Positions 33,601 to 45,172 are shown, numbered from the stretch's first letter. The stretch: 64,000 bases of DNA from Pseudoneurospora amorphoporcata (GCA_033297205.1 MU859126.1:1-64000); one strand, 5' to 3'. Numbers and translations are program-made. The notes: generated by a model not told the origin, from the sequence alone.

Positions 33601-36600
33601 GCATTCGGATCAGATGCAGTGGGCGAAGGGCTTGACACGGGCAGAGAAACGGGGCTGTCAGACTGCAACGGCTCAACGGAGGACATGGTCCTGCACAGCT
33701 CGGTGAGTGTGATGTTTTGGACGACATCTGCAATGTTGATCGATATGCCTTCATGCCGACAGGCGGTAACCAACTGAGCGGCCAGCACGTGGTCGCCCCC
33801 AACACCAAAGAAACCGTCACAAGCTCGGATATGCGATTTCTCTATCCCTAGGACCTTTGCCCAGATCGCCCTCATTCGCTCTTCACTGTCTGTCAGCGGA
33901 AGAGGTTTGAAGAACTTGAGCTTTGCGTCGTTGGCTGTCGAGGCAGCGCACAGCGCGATGAGCTTCTCTTTGGACAACCCACTGATCATCTTCTGGAGGC
34001 GACGTTTGTTGACCTTGAGTGAAGGGGTGATCGGAAGATGCTTCACCGGGATGAAGATCGAGGGGATTCCGGGCGGGGCGGCATTGCTTCGCAACCCAAT
34101 CTCGACAAGCTGTCTAGCAATGAACAGTTGCTCCTTCGCCGTGGCACCCAACGAGGCCAGGTCGTCTTCGCCGTCGAGGATACTATCCCCGAACTCGATG
34201 AAGGCGCCTAATACCGGTGCATCATCCGTGGCTCGAAAGGGCAATTTGTCTACCAGGACATCAACTCCCAGTCCAAGGCACCGTCGAAGATACTGCTCTA
34301 TCTGCGCTGTGTCTACCGGTCTACCCTTACTGCCAACAGCGTCGTCGTGTTTGTGAGAGATAAACTCCATCAACCCACCGTCGGTATACCTAACACGGTG
34401 TCCAGTTTTGAAGTACCGTGATGTGTTACCCGCAGACGGTCCAAGTGGTGACATGGGACCCAATGTAGACTCCCTGTTGGGGTAATGGCAACCCAAGGTT
34501 GGCCCCTCTACTACCAGCTCTCCGACGGCACCGACGGGGACCAGATTCTTGCGGTCGTCAGGGTTAACGACCATGAAGCTGCCGCAAAACGGGCGCCCGA
34601 CACTGCGAAGTTGGTTTGCGCCGACAACTTCGAGGAAAGAGATACCTAGAGGACAGACATCGTGTGGTCCATAGGCCAAGATGATGTTGGCTTTACCGTG
34701 CCATGCGCTGTATGTATCTTCGTCCAGGCTCCGGGTTCTAAAGCATACCGCCTTCAACGTCGGCACCTTTGTCGGATCGACCTTGCGGGATAGGTGTGGC
34801 GTCATGTAAGTCCAGTTGACCTGCATACGATTGACAGCGCCTGCAAAATCCTTGAGTCGCTCGTTCACGGCAGGCACACACACACATCCTCCATAAGCGA
34901 GTGTGGTGAGAATCTCCGAAACGCAGATGTCAACATTGAAAGACGAGAGTTGCATGACGCGGCTCAAGGGTCCAATCCTCGCGGCAGGACCCTGGCCCAC
35001 AAGAGCGGTGGATAGTGCAGTGTGGCTGAAGGAAACTCCACGAGCCTCGCCAGAGGAAACGCGAGAAAAGAGTATACATGCTGGATCGGAAGGCGTAGCC
35101 ATTGAGGTGAGCGATCTTCGATCTCGGGGAAGGCTGAACATCAGGTCGTCGTTTAAGGTGACAACATCGTCGAAGAGGTTTCCAAGAACCAGGGCAGCGC
35201 GCTCCGAAGCGACCGCGACCCTCGAGAAGTTTAGCCGTTCAAAGATGGGTTGGATCAAGCCTAATTCCAAGGCATCGATGGGGACAAACGCGCCACCAGC
35301 TCTGGAGGGACACAGGTTAGCAAGCGAAGAAGACGGAGGTGGGCAGTACTTACTTGAGAACAGCGAGAATCGCCACAATGGCCAGGCGACTCTTCTCCAT
35401 GACTACGGGCACAACTGAATGTGGTCCAACCCCCACATCCACAAGATGATGGGCCAAGACTGTTGCCTCTTCATCTAACTTCTGGTACGTAAAAGTGCCA
35501 TCCCATGCGCAGACGGCTTGAGAGTTCGGCTGAGCGCGAGCTTGCTTGCTTACAAGTTCATGAACAACGCTCTCAACCCGCGTGTTATTGCCAGAGGGAG
35601 AATCAGCGCCCCAGGCCAGCAGTTGGGCATAGTCACGATCGCTGAATAGGTCGACTGCGCCAATGGAGCTGTGTGGCGCGGAAAGGATGGTGCGGATCGC
35701 TTTTCCAAAGGTATTGGCCACATTGAGGGCCTGCTCTTCGGACATGACCCGCTGTCCGATGTCGACCACCAGCTTTCCCCCCGCAAACCGCGTATTGACG
35801 AGTACGTCCACATCGGACGTCTGCTTCAGCGAGAGTGGTTTGAGCTCGAAGCTAGTCCTCGTTGTGAACTTGCTATTCAGGCCTGCGGGCTCTTCGGTGA
35901 ATGTTAGGCACGAGTTAAAGAGATGCTCGCCACCTTTCATGCCCATAGCATGTTCCAACTCAGCCATGGTAAAGTGTTGGTGCGGCAAGCTAGCTGTAAG
36001 TTGATCTTCAATGACCTCCAGCGCCATCTTGAGGGGTGTGTACGTCGTCAATTCATAATTGCAGGCCACCATATTGGCGAACGAGCCCACGGCATTTTGT
36101 AGCTCGGAAACGGTGTCGTCGCGGCCGGTTGTTTGGTAGCCAAAGCACACAGCATTTGACCCGGTGAAGCATCGCAGCACAAGACTCCACGCCAACCGGA
36201 CAATCGCATCGACGGTGGTCGCGTGGGATCTGGTGAACCCGGACAGTTCGTAGGACGTGATCTCCAGGTTGAGAAAAGAATTGACGAAGCGTTGCTCATC
36301 GGGCGACACGGTAAGTCGAGGGAACATGCAGGGTGCAACGTCGGAAAGCATCTCACGCCAAAAGCCAACGCTAGATTCACGACGTATTCTGCTCAAAAAC
36401 TGCATATAATGGGGGTACCCAAAATGGGCGGGTTCGGGAATGGCCTTTTCGGTGACGTAGGCTCTTCGAAGGTCGTGCAAAAGGAGATGGATGCTGACAG
36501 ACTGCAGTTCGTAAGCATCGGTGCACGCAAGAACAATGGGAGCAAACTTACATCACAAAGCGCGGTGCTAATATCCAGCTTTATGAACGTCCTGGTTGGA

Positions 36601-39533
36601 GCTCTGCACACCGTCAAGCGGTGGAGCGGCTTGCTGTCCGTCGGTCTAAGATCTGGGAGATTGTCGAGCTCGTACACGGGATCCTCTGCAGGGGCTGTAT
36701 CAATGAAGAGCATATCCGGCGAAGCCCGACGAAGGATCACCATGTCCCACAACCCTGTCTCGCTGACGCTCTCGGTAAAGACGGTCCTTAGGGCTGGATG
36801 TCGAATGCATACATGCTGCCACGCGTTGCATAGCCTAGCAATATCGATGGAATCGCCATGTGGTGATGCAAACTCGTAGATGGCATGAAGATAGCACGCA
36901 TCTGGTCGCTGAGCTTGACTGATCAAGATGGCCTGATGTACGGCAGTCACCGGGTAAATCGTTTCGACGTCTTGCACGCTTGCCAGTTTCAGACCTGCTA
37001 CCCGCTGTTTGTTGAATCTCGCCAAGCCCTCATACGTGACATCAAGATGTGGAACATCGGCAAGCGTTAGCTCATGAGGGTGGTACCTCAGCCTGCCAAT
37101 AGCCTCGAGAAGCAGGTGCTCATAGTTATGAGCCCACTGTGCGATGCGAGTCTGATCTTTGCAGAACTTGCTATAGGTGAATGACACCTTCGCGATGCCT
37201 TTGTCCAGCATGGCGCTGATCTCGAACAGAGCTACGCGTCCTACTTTGGACCCAATATCCGAAGTCGGTGAGTCAAATGATTGGCTCGTAAGGGGCAACT
37301 GCTCCATCACGCCGTTGGTACGCTCCAGTTGTTGCAGCGAGCCCGCGTAGGTGAACATGACCTCGAACGGCCAGTCAGGGCGCAAGGTGTCAGGGCCAGC
37401 GTTGTTGTAGAACCGTGACGCGAAATATTTGGACCCATGCGCTGGTATTGAACGGCGCATATCTTTGAGATGTCGGAGAACTTCGATGAAGTCGTCTGTG
37501 CCTTCTACCTTTTGGGCTATCGGGCACAGAGCTGTAAACCACCCTACTGTCTCAGAAATGTCAATATCAGACCTCCACATGTCCCTACCATGCTCTTGAT
37601 TCCAAACCACTGGCACAGACCGATCGGGAAATGTCTGCGCAAACGACAACATAAGCGCAGCGAGGTAAATGTCGACCGTATCAGTCTTGAAAACTTGGTT
37701 GCAAGAATTTTGCAGGATCGCCGTCAGCTCCGAGCTGAGAGCGAAGCTAATGTTTGTGGTGTCGCCGTATGCGTTGGGGATTTCCCGCAGACCCCAAAAG
37801 GTATAATCTCCCGGTTGGACCTTGAATGGCACGAATTCTTTTGGGTCTCTTCCTTGGACATCGGACTTTTGTAGCTCGACCCATTTGTGGAAGGGCATCG
37901 ACCTTTGGGACAGAAAACTTCCCGAGTCCAGAAGCTCATCGAGATCGTGAATGATGATGCGCCATGAGGGTAGGTCAACAGCCAGATGGTGAGCTGCAAG
38001 ATAGATCAGTTGCTGTCCATCGTGGGTTGTGAAGTAGTCGGCAGCGAAGACTGGCCCCCTTTCGATGTCGATGGCGAGCTGGGTTTGTCCGATAATGGTA
38101 TCAAGTTCGCGATCAGATGATATCGAGTGGCGGCGGAGGTTGTAGGATCCTGCGACATCCGGCAAAACAAGCTGCATCCAACCACCAGGCCCCCGACTGT
38201 AGCGCGATCGAAGCATTGGATGATGGGCAACAACAGCCTCCAAAGCGGCGGCGACGTCCTCAAAACAGGCATCCTTCTTGAATCGGAGAAAAATACTGAG
38301 GTTGAAGCGGTAACTCCCATCGCCGGCAGATCTACGGTTCAAGTCTCCTCCCATGGAAGACTCGAAGTACAAATGCTGCATTGGGGACAGGTCGAAGTAA
38401 TCGCGAGTTTCCTCCTCCCACTGGCTCTCCTGGATACTTCTAGACTCGGCAATGGCGGCCAGTTCGGAAAGGGTATTTGATCCAAGCACCTCTAAAGGAT
38501 TGATGTAGATCGTCTCGTTTTTGCATCGGGCAACAAGTTCCATGGCAGTCGTCTCGTCACCTCCTAGCTGGCAGAAGGAAAGGTTGACCCCGATCTGGAC
38601 CTGTGAGAGAGCTAGCACTTTGCTCACCAGCCTCTGTAACGAGCGTTCCATGGTCGTTTTCGGCTCTTCCAAGGGCACCTGAGATTGCAGGTTGGACACC
38701 TGATAGTAAAGCTGCTGGTTCATGTTCTGGACCCACGTTCGCAATCGCCGAGTATCTACATGGCCGGATTCCGTGAGGGGCATGCTGTCCAAGACGATCC
38801 ATACATCTGGCAGGCTGGTAGGCGGTAGAAGGGATTTGGCGACTTGGCGGAGAAAGGTGACTTGGGTGCCGGCGAAGATGGAGTTGGACTGGGATATCAG
38901 GCTGACATGGGATGGACTGGCTCGGGATGACTGAGTGGCGGAGAGGGTGAAGAGGGCAACGAGTTTCCCTTCGAGGATGCCTGCCTTTGGTCGCACTGTT
39001 GCTATCCTCGATATTTCCTTCTGACTCCCAAGTGCCTTTTCGATTTCCGTCATGTGCATAGCTTGCGAGCCGGAGCTAGCCTGGCTCGAGGTGCGCGAAT
39101 GTTTTGTCGCAATCGGATTTGCATCGCGGGTAACGGACAGCCTCGCAGGCCTTTGTATTTCGAGAGGTTCGACCGGGGGCATGGTGGGTTCCATCTTGTC
39201 GGGTAGGTTGCGGCTCTCGGGGTACTCGTACTTGGGTATGATACAGGTTTGGAGCTCGGCGAGGGTCGGGCAGCGTAGAATATCGGAAACTTTGATGTCA
39301 ATGCCAATCTCCAAACACTCGGCCCTCACGGCCACGGCAGACCTGTCGTCGCCGCCCAAGTCCCTAAAGGATTCATGGAGCAGGAGTTGGTCTCTGGGGA
39401 TGTCGAGGACCTGCGCAATGACCGACAGTAGCCTGTTCTCGACGGCTTCCTCCTCATGCTGTACCCAAGTCGAGGCCGTATCTATGCGCGGAATGGGGAC
39501 TTTGTGCACCGAAGGCACCGAAGGGTCTTCCAT
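30660..39533 (-). CDS. giant NRPS-like protein with substituted catalytic residues
   Basis: Exons are 36552-39533, 35354-36501 and 30660-35301, with introns GTAAGT...CTGCAG and GTAAGT...CTCCAG, giving 2,923 residues. Order: T1 (about 30-100), C-terminal A fragment (about 180-270), T2 (about 295-365), epimerase-type E (about 378-830), C (about 855-1285), A (about 1300-1830), T3 (about 1845-1915), C (about 1970-2390), a fourth T-like segment (about 2425-2510) and a 400-residue disordered tail with polyQ, GN and GQ repeats. The 4'-phosphopantetheine Ser is Asp63 (LGGDD), Glu327 (LGGDE) and His1881 (VGGDH). The C-domain catalytic His is Thr990 (DISTALCDS) and Lys2095 (LSKAQYDD). A10 Lys of the A fragment is His258. 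The A7 Asp of the full A domain is His1678 (FKTGHRVRY), and its A3 loop is SRVSSGEARG. The E domain keeps HHLAVD, NQEHGRD and VGWFT. No product can be predicted. It is either a pseudoenzyme or a scaffold. Confidence 0.9.
30725..30758. repeat. CTGGCC hexamer repeat in NRPS tail coding sequence
   Basis: Tandem CTGGCC-type copies encode Gly-Gln repeats near the C-terminus of the NRPS-like protein. Confidence 0.85.
31440..31490. repeat. CAG/CTG-rich run in NRPS tail coding sequence
   Basis: A trinucleotide-rich stretch encodes a glutamine run (about 15 Gln with few interruptions) in the disordered tail of the NRPS-like protein. Confidence 0.85.
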
Positions 39534-40747
39534 AGCGAGAGGGGAGAGAAGAGGAGGGGTGACACAGGCGTGAGGAGGCCAAAAGACGAATCTATTAAAC
39601 TAAAAGAGTACAGCAAGGGGAAGGGCTATCATGAAGGAAGAATGGTTGGTGCCTTGAGCGACAAAACGGAGGAGAGTACCTAGAACTAGAAGGCAGGTAA
39701 TAGTACCCCGGGTACCATTAGCACCTCAGCTCAGCTGGCGAAACGAAAGACGGAAGTGAAGAAGGGTTCAGTTGTTGGTTGTTCGGAGATGATGGGAGAG
39801 ACGTCGAGGAATGATGTCAGGCGCCGCACAGTGTTGTTGGCTGTTGGCCCATCCACGAAGACAAGGCTTCAAGGCTTTTGTAGGTGATCATTCCACTTGG
39901 CGATATTAAATGACCGATGCTGTCGACGTGAAACAGGAGAGGGATTGGAAGGGTGTTGTCGGGAGCAAACACGACATGGCCTGGTAAAAGGAGGGAAGAA
40001 GCGAGGAAGCAGTCGACAGGAAGACAATCTGACAGACGGGAGAGACGAGAGAATGGAAGGAAGACACTCTTTGACTCTTACGAGAGGGGGATGTAGCACG
40101 CTTTCAAACAGTCAACCAGCCGCAGGGTTGCAGACGGAATCCACGCCTAGCATGCCATTCCTGGTCCACGATACTCCAGCACGGTGGGAATCACAAGGAG
40201 GCGCAAAACGAAGCCCGAAGTGGTGGTGGTGGTGGTGGTGGTGATTGGTGTTTGTGCCGTTGGTGGAGGTGTCGAGGGTTGTCGAGGATGCCAAGACCTG
40301 ACGGTCGGGGGCCGGCAATCGGAAAGGAACCGGTGCGTGTCAAAGTGCGGATGGTGAGAAAACGTGAAATGGAAATTTGTTAGTGCACTCCCAAGAGGCA
40401 GCCAATGAGGTTACACAATCAGCTGACCTCGAAGCCACTTTGCCGTGCTCGCGGCTGGGAGGGACCCTGTTGTCGATCATAAACCAGTGGCAGGAGGGGA
40501 GGGGCAAGATCACGGACGGCAGGGGACTTGATTTCAGCGATAGAGGTATGCCCCGCCGCCAATCTTATAGTGGACAAACAACTGTAACTTTGGGATGGGA
40601 CCTTCCAAGCCAAGGCGCTCCCTATGACCAACACCCATCCCTTATATCGACAAAGGTACCCCAAGAGACCGGCGATCCATGATGCTTTGCCCTGTAAGCA
40701 CGTTCTTGGAAGTCCGCGGGCGGCACCTGCCTGGGCGGGTATCAAGG
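39534..40747. other. intergenic region upstream of the NRPS-like gene
   Basis: Promoter side of the NRPS-like gene. It holds a GGT trinucleotide run at 40219-40241. No supported gene. Confidence 0.55.
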
Positions 40748-40749
40748 TA

Positions 40750-41231
40750 CAGTCCGTGCCACAAATAAACGCCCCGCGGATTTTTTTCCTGCAAAAAAGA
40801 CCAAAACTCAACATCGTCACTCTCAACTTTCAACCCCTTAACAAAGAAGAATTGTAGATGCACTTATAGTATAAATAGGTAAATGCAAATACAATTGAGG
40901 AAAAGAAACCTAGTTTTTCTACTATTGCTTGTGCCAACTCTAGGTTGCAAAAAAAAAAAAAAAAATTATAGTGGACTTATAGCGCTCTTTAGTGGACTGA
41001 AATCCGAGTTCGCATTGTGGTTGGACTTTGCGGCCCAAATTCTCAACCCCCTTGCAAGCTAATTGCAGGCGGCTCTCTTTATGAATAATGTTTGGTGTAT
41101 AACTATTCGTAGCGTTTTTAGGAATGTCTATATCGTTAAAAGTGGGTATTTTATTCGTATATGAAAGTGTTGAGTTTAGGCCTTTTAAGGTGAGAAAAAA
41201 ATAACGGGGCGTTTATTTGTGGCACCCACTG
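40750..41231. mobile_element. MITE-like element with 64-bp terminal inverted repeats and TA duplication
   Basis: The left arm 40750-40813 and the right arm 41168-41231 are imperfect inverted repeats matching at about 50 of 64 positions. They share the core GCCACAAATAAACGCCCC exactly. The ends are CAGT...ACTG flanked by TA on both sides (40748-40749 and 41232-41233), the target duplication of Tc1/mariner and pogo/Fot1-type transposons. The flanks are further symmetrical (AGG before, CCT after). The 482-bp element is AT-rich, has an A run at 40950-40966 and no coding frame, so it is non-autonomous. I see no second copy in the window. Confidence 0.85.
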
Positions 41232-42745
41232 TACCTAGGTATGGAATCGGACAGAAGAGCGAGCCGGCCCAACATTACAGTATTGATTGATGATAGTTGC
41301 AAACTTGAAAAATCACGAGAGGCAATCATCTTTTTTTTTTTTCCTTTTTCATCTACAATAGCCTCGATCAACACCTTTTGGGACCAGAATCGGGCAGACA
41401 TGGAGGGAGGCTGAGCACCTCATACCTATCCCATCCACTGCCGCTTGCGCACAAGGCTGTCGTTCCAGCCTTATTTATTAACACGCATGGTTGCGTTCAT
41501 CACTCCAAATACCTACCTACCTCACCAGCTCTTCGCCCGGCTTCCAGTATTGCGGCAGTGTTGTCGTTCCGTCCTTACCATCATGACCTCCAGCAATTCT
41601 ACAGCTTAGAACCATCAGGGCATTACAGTATGAGCATTTTCTAGGAAGGGCAAAGTAAAGAGAAAAGACGTGATGCCAAATGAATCATCGTGGGTTCGGC
41701 GTATTTCAACCGTTGCTGACATGTTATTTGAGGCCGTTGCACAACAACATTTTTTTGCCGTCCAGCAATGTCTTGTGTATCCATTATCAAACCTCTCGGA
41801 TCGCCCGGTGTCCGGTGGGTTCCCTTGGTTAAGTCTAGTCCTTTACTTACATGCTCTCAAAACCATCCGTCGGCGGCTTGTCGGCCCCGTCCCAACCTTA
41901 TCAAGTTGGCACGGGACGCTGTGCAACTGAGCAAACACCATGCTATGGGCTCGGTCCTCGATCTTTCCTGGAAAGTCTGGTCAGCCTTGGTTGAACCAAC
42001 AATGACACAACCACCGGCTTTCGCGAATCTGCCAGTTGGAAACTGTTGGTCCCGCGCTTGTTAACCAACGAGAGTGTCAGAGACGGCAACTAATGCAAGT
42101 AATATCGTCTCGCGTATTGGTGTCTCACTCAGAGTTGTTTACCGATACCCCTTGGAGGTTCCCATATGCGACCCTTGACCAAGTTCGCTGCCTGGGATCA
42201 TCCCTTTACCGAGTCCAAGTCCGCCCGATATCCAGGAGATGCTCAAGGCCAGACTGGTTTGGGGCTCAGTCCGCCACAGTTACACACGCCCAGTTTCTCC
42301 TCACTGATACCAACTGCCAACAAAGTGGAAGACGGTTGCACGACCAAATAAATCAGCCTTAACAGATAACGGCCGATCCATGGCGCATCCCGCCCCCCTC
42401 CGCCCCGAGTCGGCGGAGCGTCGTTGGTTCGGAACAAAAGGTCATCGTCCCGTCCCCGGCACGGAGCTGGAGAAGGGTAGGGGAGCATCCCCGGCCGGGG
42501 GCTCCTTGTCTCCTGAAGCGCCGTAAGCGAAGCGAGAACGGGCACACAGCTCCACAACCAAACGCCCCTGGGCCCCTGGACCCCTGGAAACGGACCCCTA
42601 AATTTTGTCTCAAAACCCCTACTCGATGCACACTCGAGTTCGAGTCCAGCGCTGCAGAAAAAAGACTCAAAGATGGAAGATCTTTGCAAACACGTGTGAG
42701 GGAATATAGAGCCACTCTGGAAACCTTTATTACAACAAATTCATT
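41232..42745. other. intergenic region between MITE and tRNA-Val
   Basis: A T run at 41331-41342 and a TACC repeat near 41510-41522. Frames here are short and do not look coding. Confidence 0.5.
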
Positions 42746-42819
42746 GGTCCGATGGTGTAGTTGGTTATCACGTCAGTCTAACACACTGAAGGTCCTGAGA
42801 TCGAGCCTCAGTCGGATCA
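42746..42819 (+). tRNA. tRNA-Val (AAC), no intron
   Basis: The acceptor stem GGTCCGA/TCGGATC with discriminator A, D-arm TGGTGTAGTTGG, anticodon stem TCAGT/ACTGA with loop CTAACAC (anticodon AAC) and T-arm CTGAG/CTCAG with ATCGAGC fold into a standard cloverleaf of 74 nt. A T-rich Pol III stop begins 10 bases downstream. Confidence 0.95.
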
Positions 42820-43278
42820 CAAGAAAGCTTTTTCTTTTTTTTCTCGATTTTCTATCTTCGTTGTTTGTTTTGTTTTTGTTTGTCTTGCATCTTGCCTTGA
42901 TTTTTCGAAGCATGTGAAAACGCCCACACCTGCAGACGGGTGATATTTATGCCCGTTCAAGATGCAGTTTCAGCATTTATGTTATCTGCAGCCACATTGG
43001 TTGATCGGTGGGAAGAGTTTCTTAACCGGGCAATAAGCAATTTGACAGATCATCTCGTATTTAACGACCGATTCAATATTCACCGCTTCGACCAACCGCC
43101 TTCATTTCCAACTTTTTGTTGTTCACCACTCACTTCTTAATGTTAGCCGATTCGACAGCTATAACAATTGCACTACGTGTTTTTAAGTTTGATGCCCAGC
43201 TTTTCCCCCTTAGGTGGGAGGTCTCCGAGTTCCATGATTCTCCCCAAGGTCCCGTTTGCTGCTGACAACAAATGCACA
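42820..43278. other. intergenic region / leader of the phosphoesterase gene
   Basis: A T-rich terminator tract for tRNA-Val is followed by the promoter of the metallophosphoesterase gene. The frame stays open upstream of 43279 with ATGs at 43192 and 43234. Confidence 0.6.
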
Positions 43279-44919
43279 ATGGCTCCTCACCACCACCAAG
43301 ATCACAAAGATCATCCTCGTCACTTCCCAGCCGAACTACCTCATCATATCAACCACCAACCCGCCATCAAATACCAACGCCGTTCCCAATTCTGGAAGAG
43401 GTTCCTCACGGCCTCTTCATTCGGCGCCATTCTATTTCTCTTAACGTCACAAGCCGACCAAGCCCACGGTCATCAACACCCCCCAACCCCCTCCTCCTCC
43501 TCTAACCTCCTCGAACCACCCCCCCTCACTTTCTCTAAGGGTAATACCTTCCAAATCTCCATCTTCCAAGACCTCCACTTTGGCGAAAATGCCTGGGAAG
43601 AATGGGGTCCCCTCCAGGACCTGTCCACCGTACGGGTGATGAACACCGTCCTCGATTCCGAACCAGCCACCAACCTGGTCGTGCTCAACGGGGATTTGAT
43701 CTCGGGCGAGAATACCTACCAGGAAAACAGCACCCGCTATATCGACCAGATCGTCGAGCCGATGGTGAAGAGGGGCCTAACCTGGGCGAGCACGTACGGG
43801 AATCACGACGGGGATTTCAACCTGTCGAGGGAGGCACTGTGGGAGGAGGAGAGGAAATGGCTGGGGAGCAGGACGGGGAGGATGGTTTCGACTACCGACA
43901 ATGAAGAGGAGGCGGCGGCGGCGGCGGCGGCGGGGGTTACGAATTATTATTTGCCTGTCTACCCGGCGGGTTGTGGGAGCCGGAGGAAACAAACACGACA
44001 GAACCTGTCATGGTATCGATGGGCGACGAACATATATCAGAACCTGAACCTGAACCAGAACCAGAACGCCCATGAGGAGGAGGAGGAAGCAACCGATTGC
44101 ACCGCCCCCTCCCTCCTCCTCTGGTTCTTCGACTCCCGCGGCGGAATCAAATACCAACAACGCCACCCCGTCACCGGCCACCCCCTCCCCGAGCCGAACT
44201 GGGTCCATCAGTCCGTAGTCGACTGGTTCACGTCCACCAGCGCTTCCATCTCCGCCGCCGCCGGCGGGCGAGTCATTCCATCGATAGGGTTCGTGCATAT
44301 CCCGACCAACGCTTCCTTGGCTCTTCAACAATCCTCCCAAAAAGGAGGCGTAGATGCGAATCGACACCCGGGAATCAACGACGACGTGCCTGTTGCGCAG
44401 CAAGGGCAGGGGTGGTGTGGTGCAAACGGGGAGAGCGGCGGCGGCGGCGGCGGCGAGGGGTGTGACTACGGCGAACAAGACGTCCCCTTTATGGAAGCCA
44501 TCGCTTCCACCCCCGGTATGATGGCGCTGTTTTCGGGGCACGATCATGGGAATACGTGGTGTTACAAGTGGGACGGTCAGGTGCCCGGTACCTCTCAACA
44601 GAAGGAGGAGGAGGAGAAGGAGGCTGTCACCGGGGACGAAGGAGGACAAGGTAACGGACAAGGACACGAACGTGGAGTAAACCTGTGCTTTGGACAACAC
44701 ACGGGCTACGGAGGGTACGGTAGCTGGATCCGCGGCTCGAGACAGGTGGTTGTTGATCAAGAGGAGCTTAAGGAGTTTGTTATCAGGACGCATATCCGAC
44801 TGGAGAATGGGGGCGTGGTAGGGGCTGTGACGCTGAATGCGACGTATGGAGAGGATAAGTATCCGGCTACGCCGAACGAGAAGACGCATTTGTTGGATTC
44901 GGCGTTGGAGGATTTTTAG
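43279..44919 (+). CDS. membrane-anchored calcineurin-like metallophosphoesterase (Dcr2/PAP-like)
   Basis: A single exon of 546 residues. The start at 43279 has the best context (CACAATGGCT); ATGs at 43192 and 43234 would lengthen the N-terminus. A hydrophobic segment at about residues 41-56 (FLTASSFGAILFLLTS) follows a His-rich basic region and is a signal anchor. The binuclear metal motifs are complete and in order: FQDLHFGE, NGDLISGE, GNHDGDF, GFVHIP and SGHDHGN. HTGYGGYGSWIRGSR near the end is typical of the Dcr2/purple-acid-phosphatase-like group. Low-complexity insertions (Glu/Ala run, Asn-Gln run, Gly run, Glu/Lys run) interrupt the loops between motifs. It should hydrolyse phosphoesters, facing the lumen or cell exterior. 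The substrate is unknown. Confidence 0.9.
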   Translation: MAPHHHQDHKDHPRHFPAELPHHINHQPAIKYQRRSQFWKRFLTASSFGAILFLLTSQADQAHGHQHPPTPSSSSNLLEPPPLTFSKGNTFQISIFQDLHFGENAWEEWGPLQDLSTVRVMNTVLDSEPATNLVVLNGDLISGENTYQENSTRYIDQIVEPMVKRGLTWASTYGNHDGDFNLSREALWEEERKWLGSRTGRMVSTTDNEEEAAAAAAAGVTNYYLPVYPAGCGSRRKQTRQNLSWYRWATNIYQNLNLNQNQNAHEEEEEATDCTAPSLLLWFFDSRGGIKYQQRHPVTGHPLPEPNWVHQSVVDWFTSTSASISAAAGGRVIPSIGFVHIPTNASLALQQSSQKGGVDANRHPGINDDVPVAQQGQGWCGANGESGGGGGGEGCDYGEQDVPFMEAIASTPGMMALFSGHDHGNTWCYKWDGQVPGTSQQKEEEEKEAVTGDEGGQGNGQGHERGVNLCFGQHTGYGGYGSWIRGSRQVVVDQEELKEFVIRTHIRLENGGVVGAVTLNATYGEDKYPATPNEKTHLLDSALEDF

Positions 44920-45172
44920 AGAGGGATACGTACTCCTGTGTTTTTCGAGTTGTTGATTTGTTTTTTTATTGATCTTTTCTGTAAGCGAGCGACTATAGCA
45001 TGATCCTAATTCGGATTCTCCATCACAGACCCAGATCGCGAAACTCAGACTTGCTTCCGTGCAGCCAAACCTCACCAATATACCAGCGCGTCCATAATAC
45101 CTTATTCATCCACCACATGCCCTCCTCACGCTCTCAGCCGTCCAGCCTGACTCCCTTGTCCGTCCTCGCCCC

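Noticed and set aside
44008..45078. 356-codon minus-strand frame opposite the metallophosphoesterase
   Set aside because: Shadow of coding sequence; the plus-strand protein has all metal-binding motifs.
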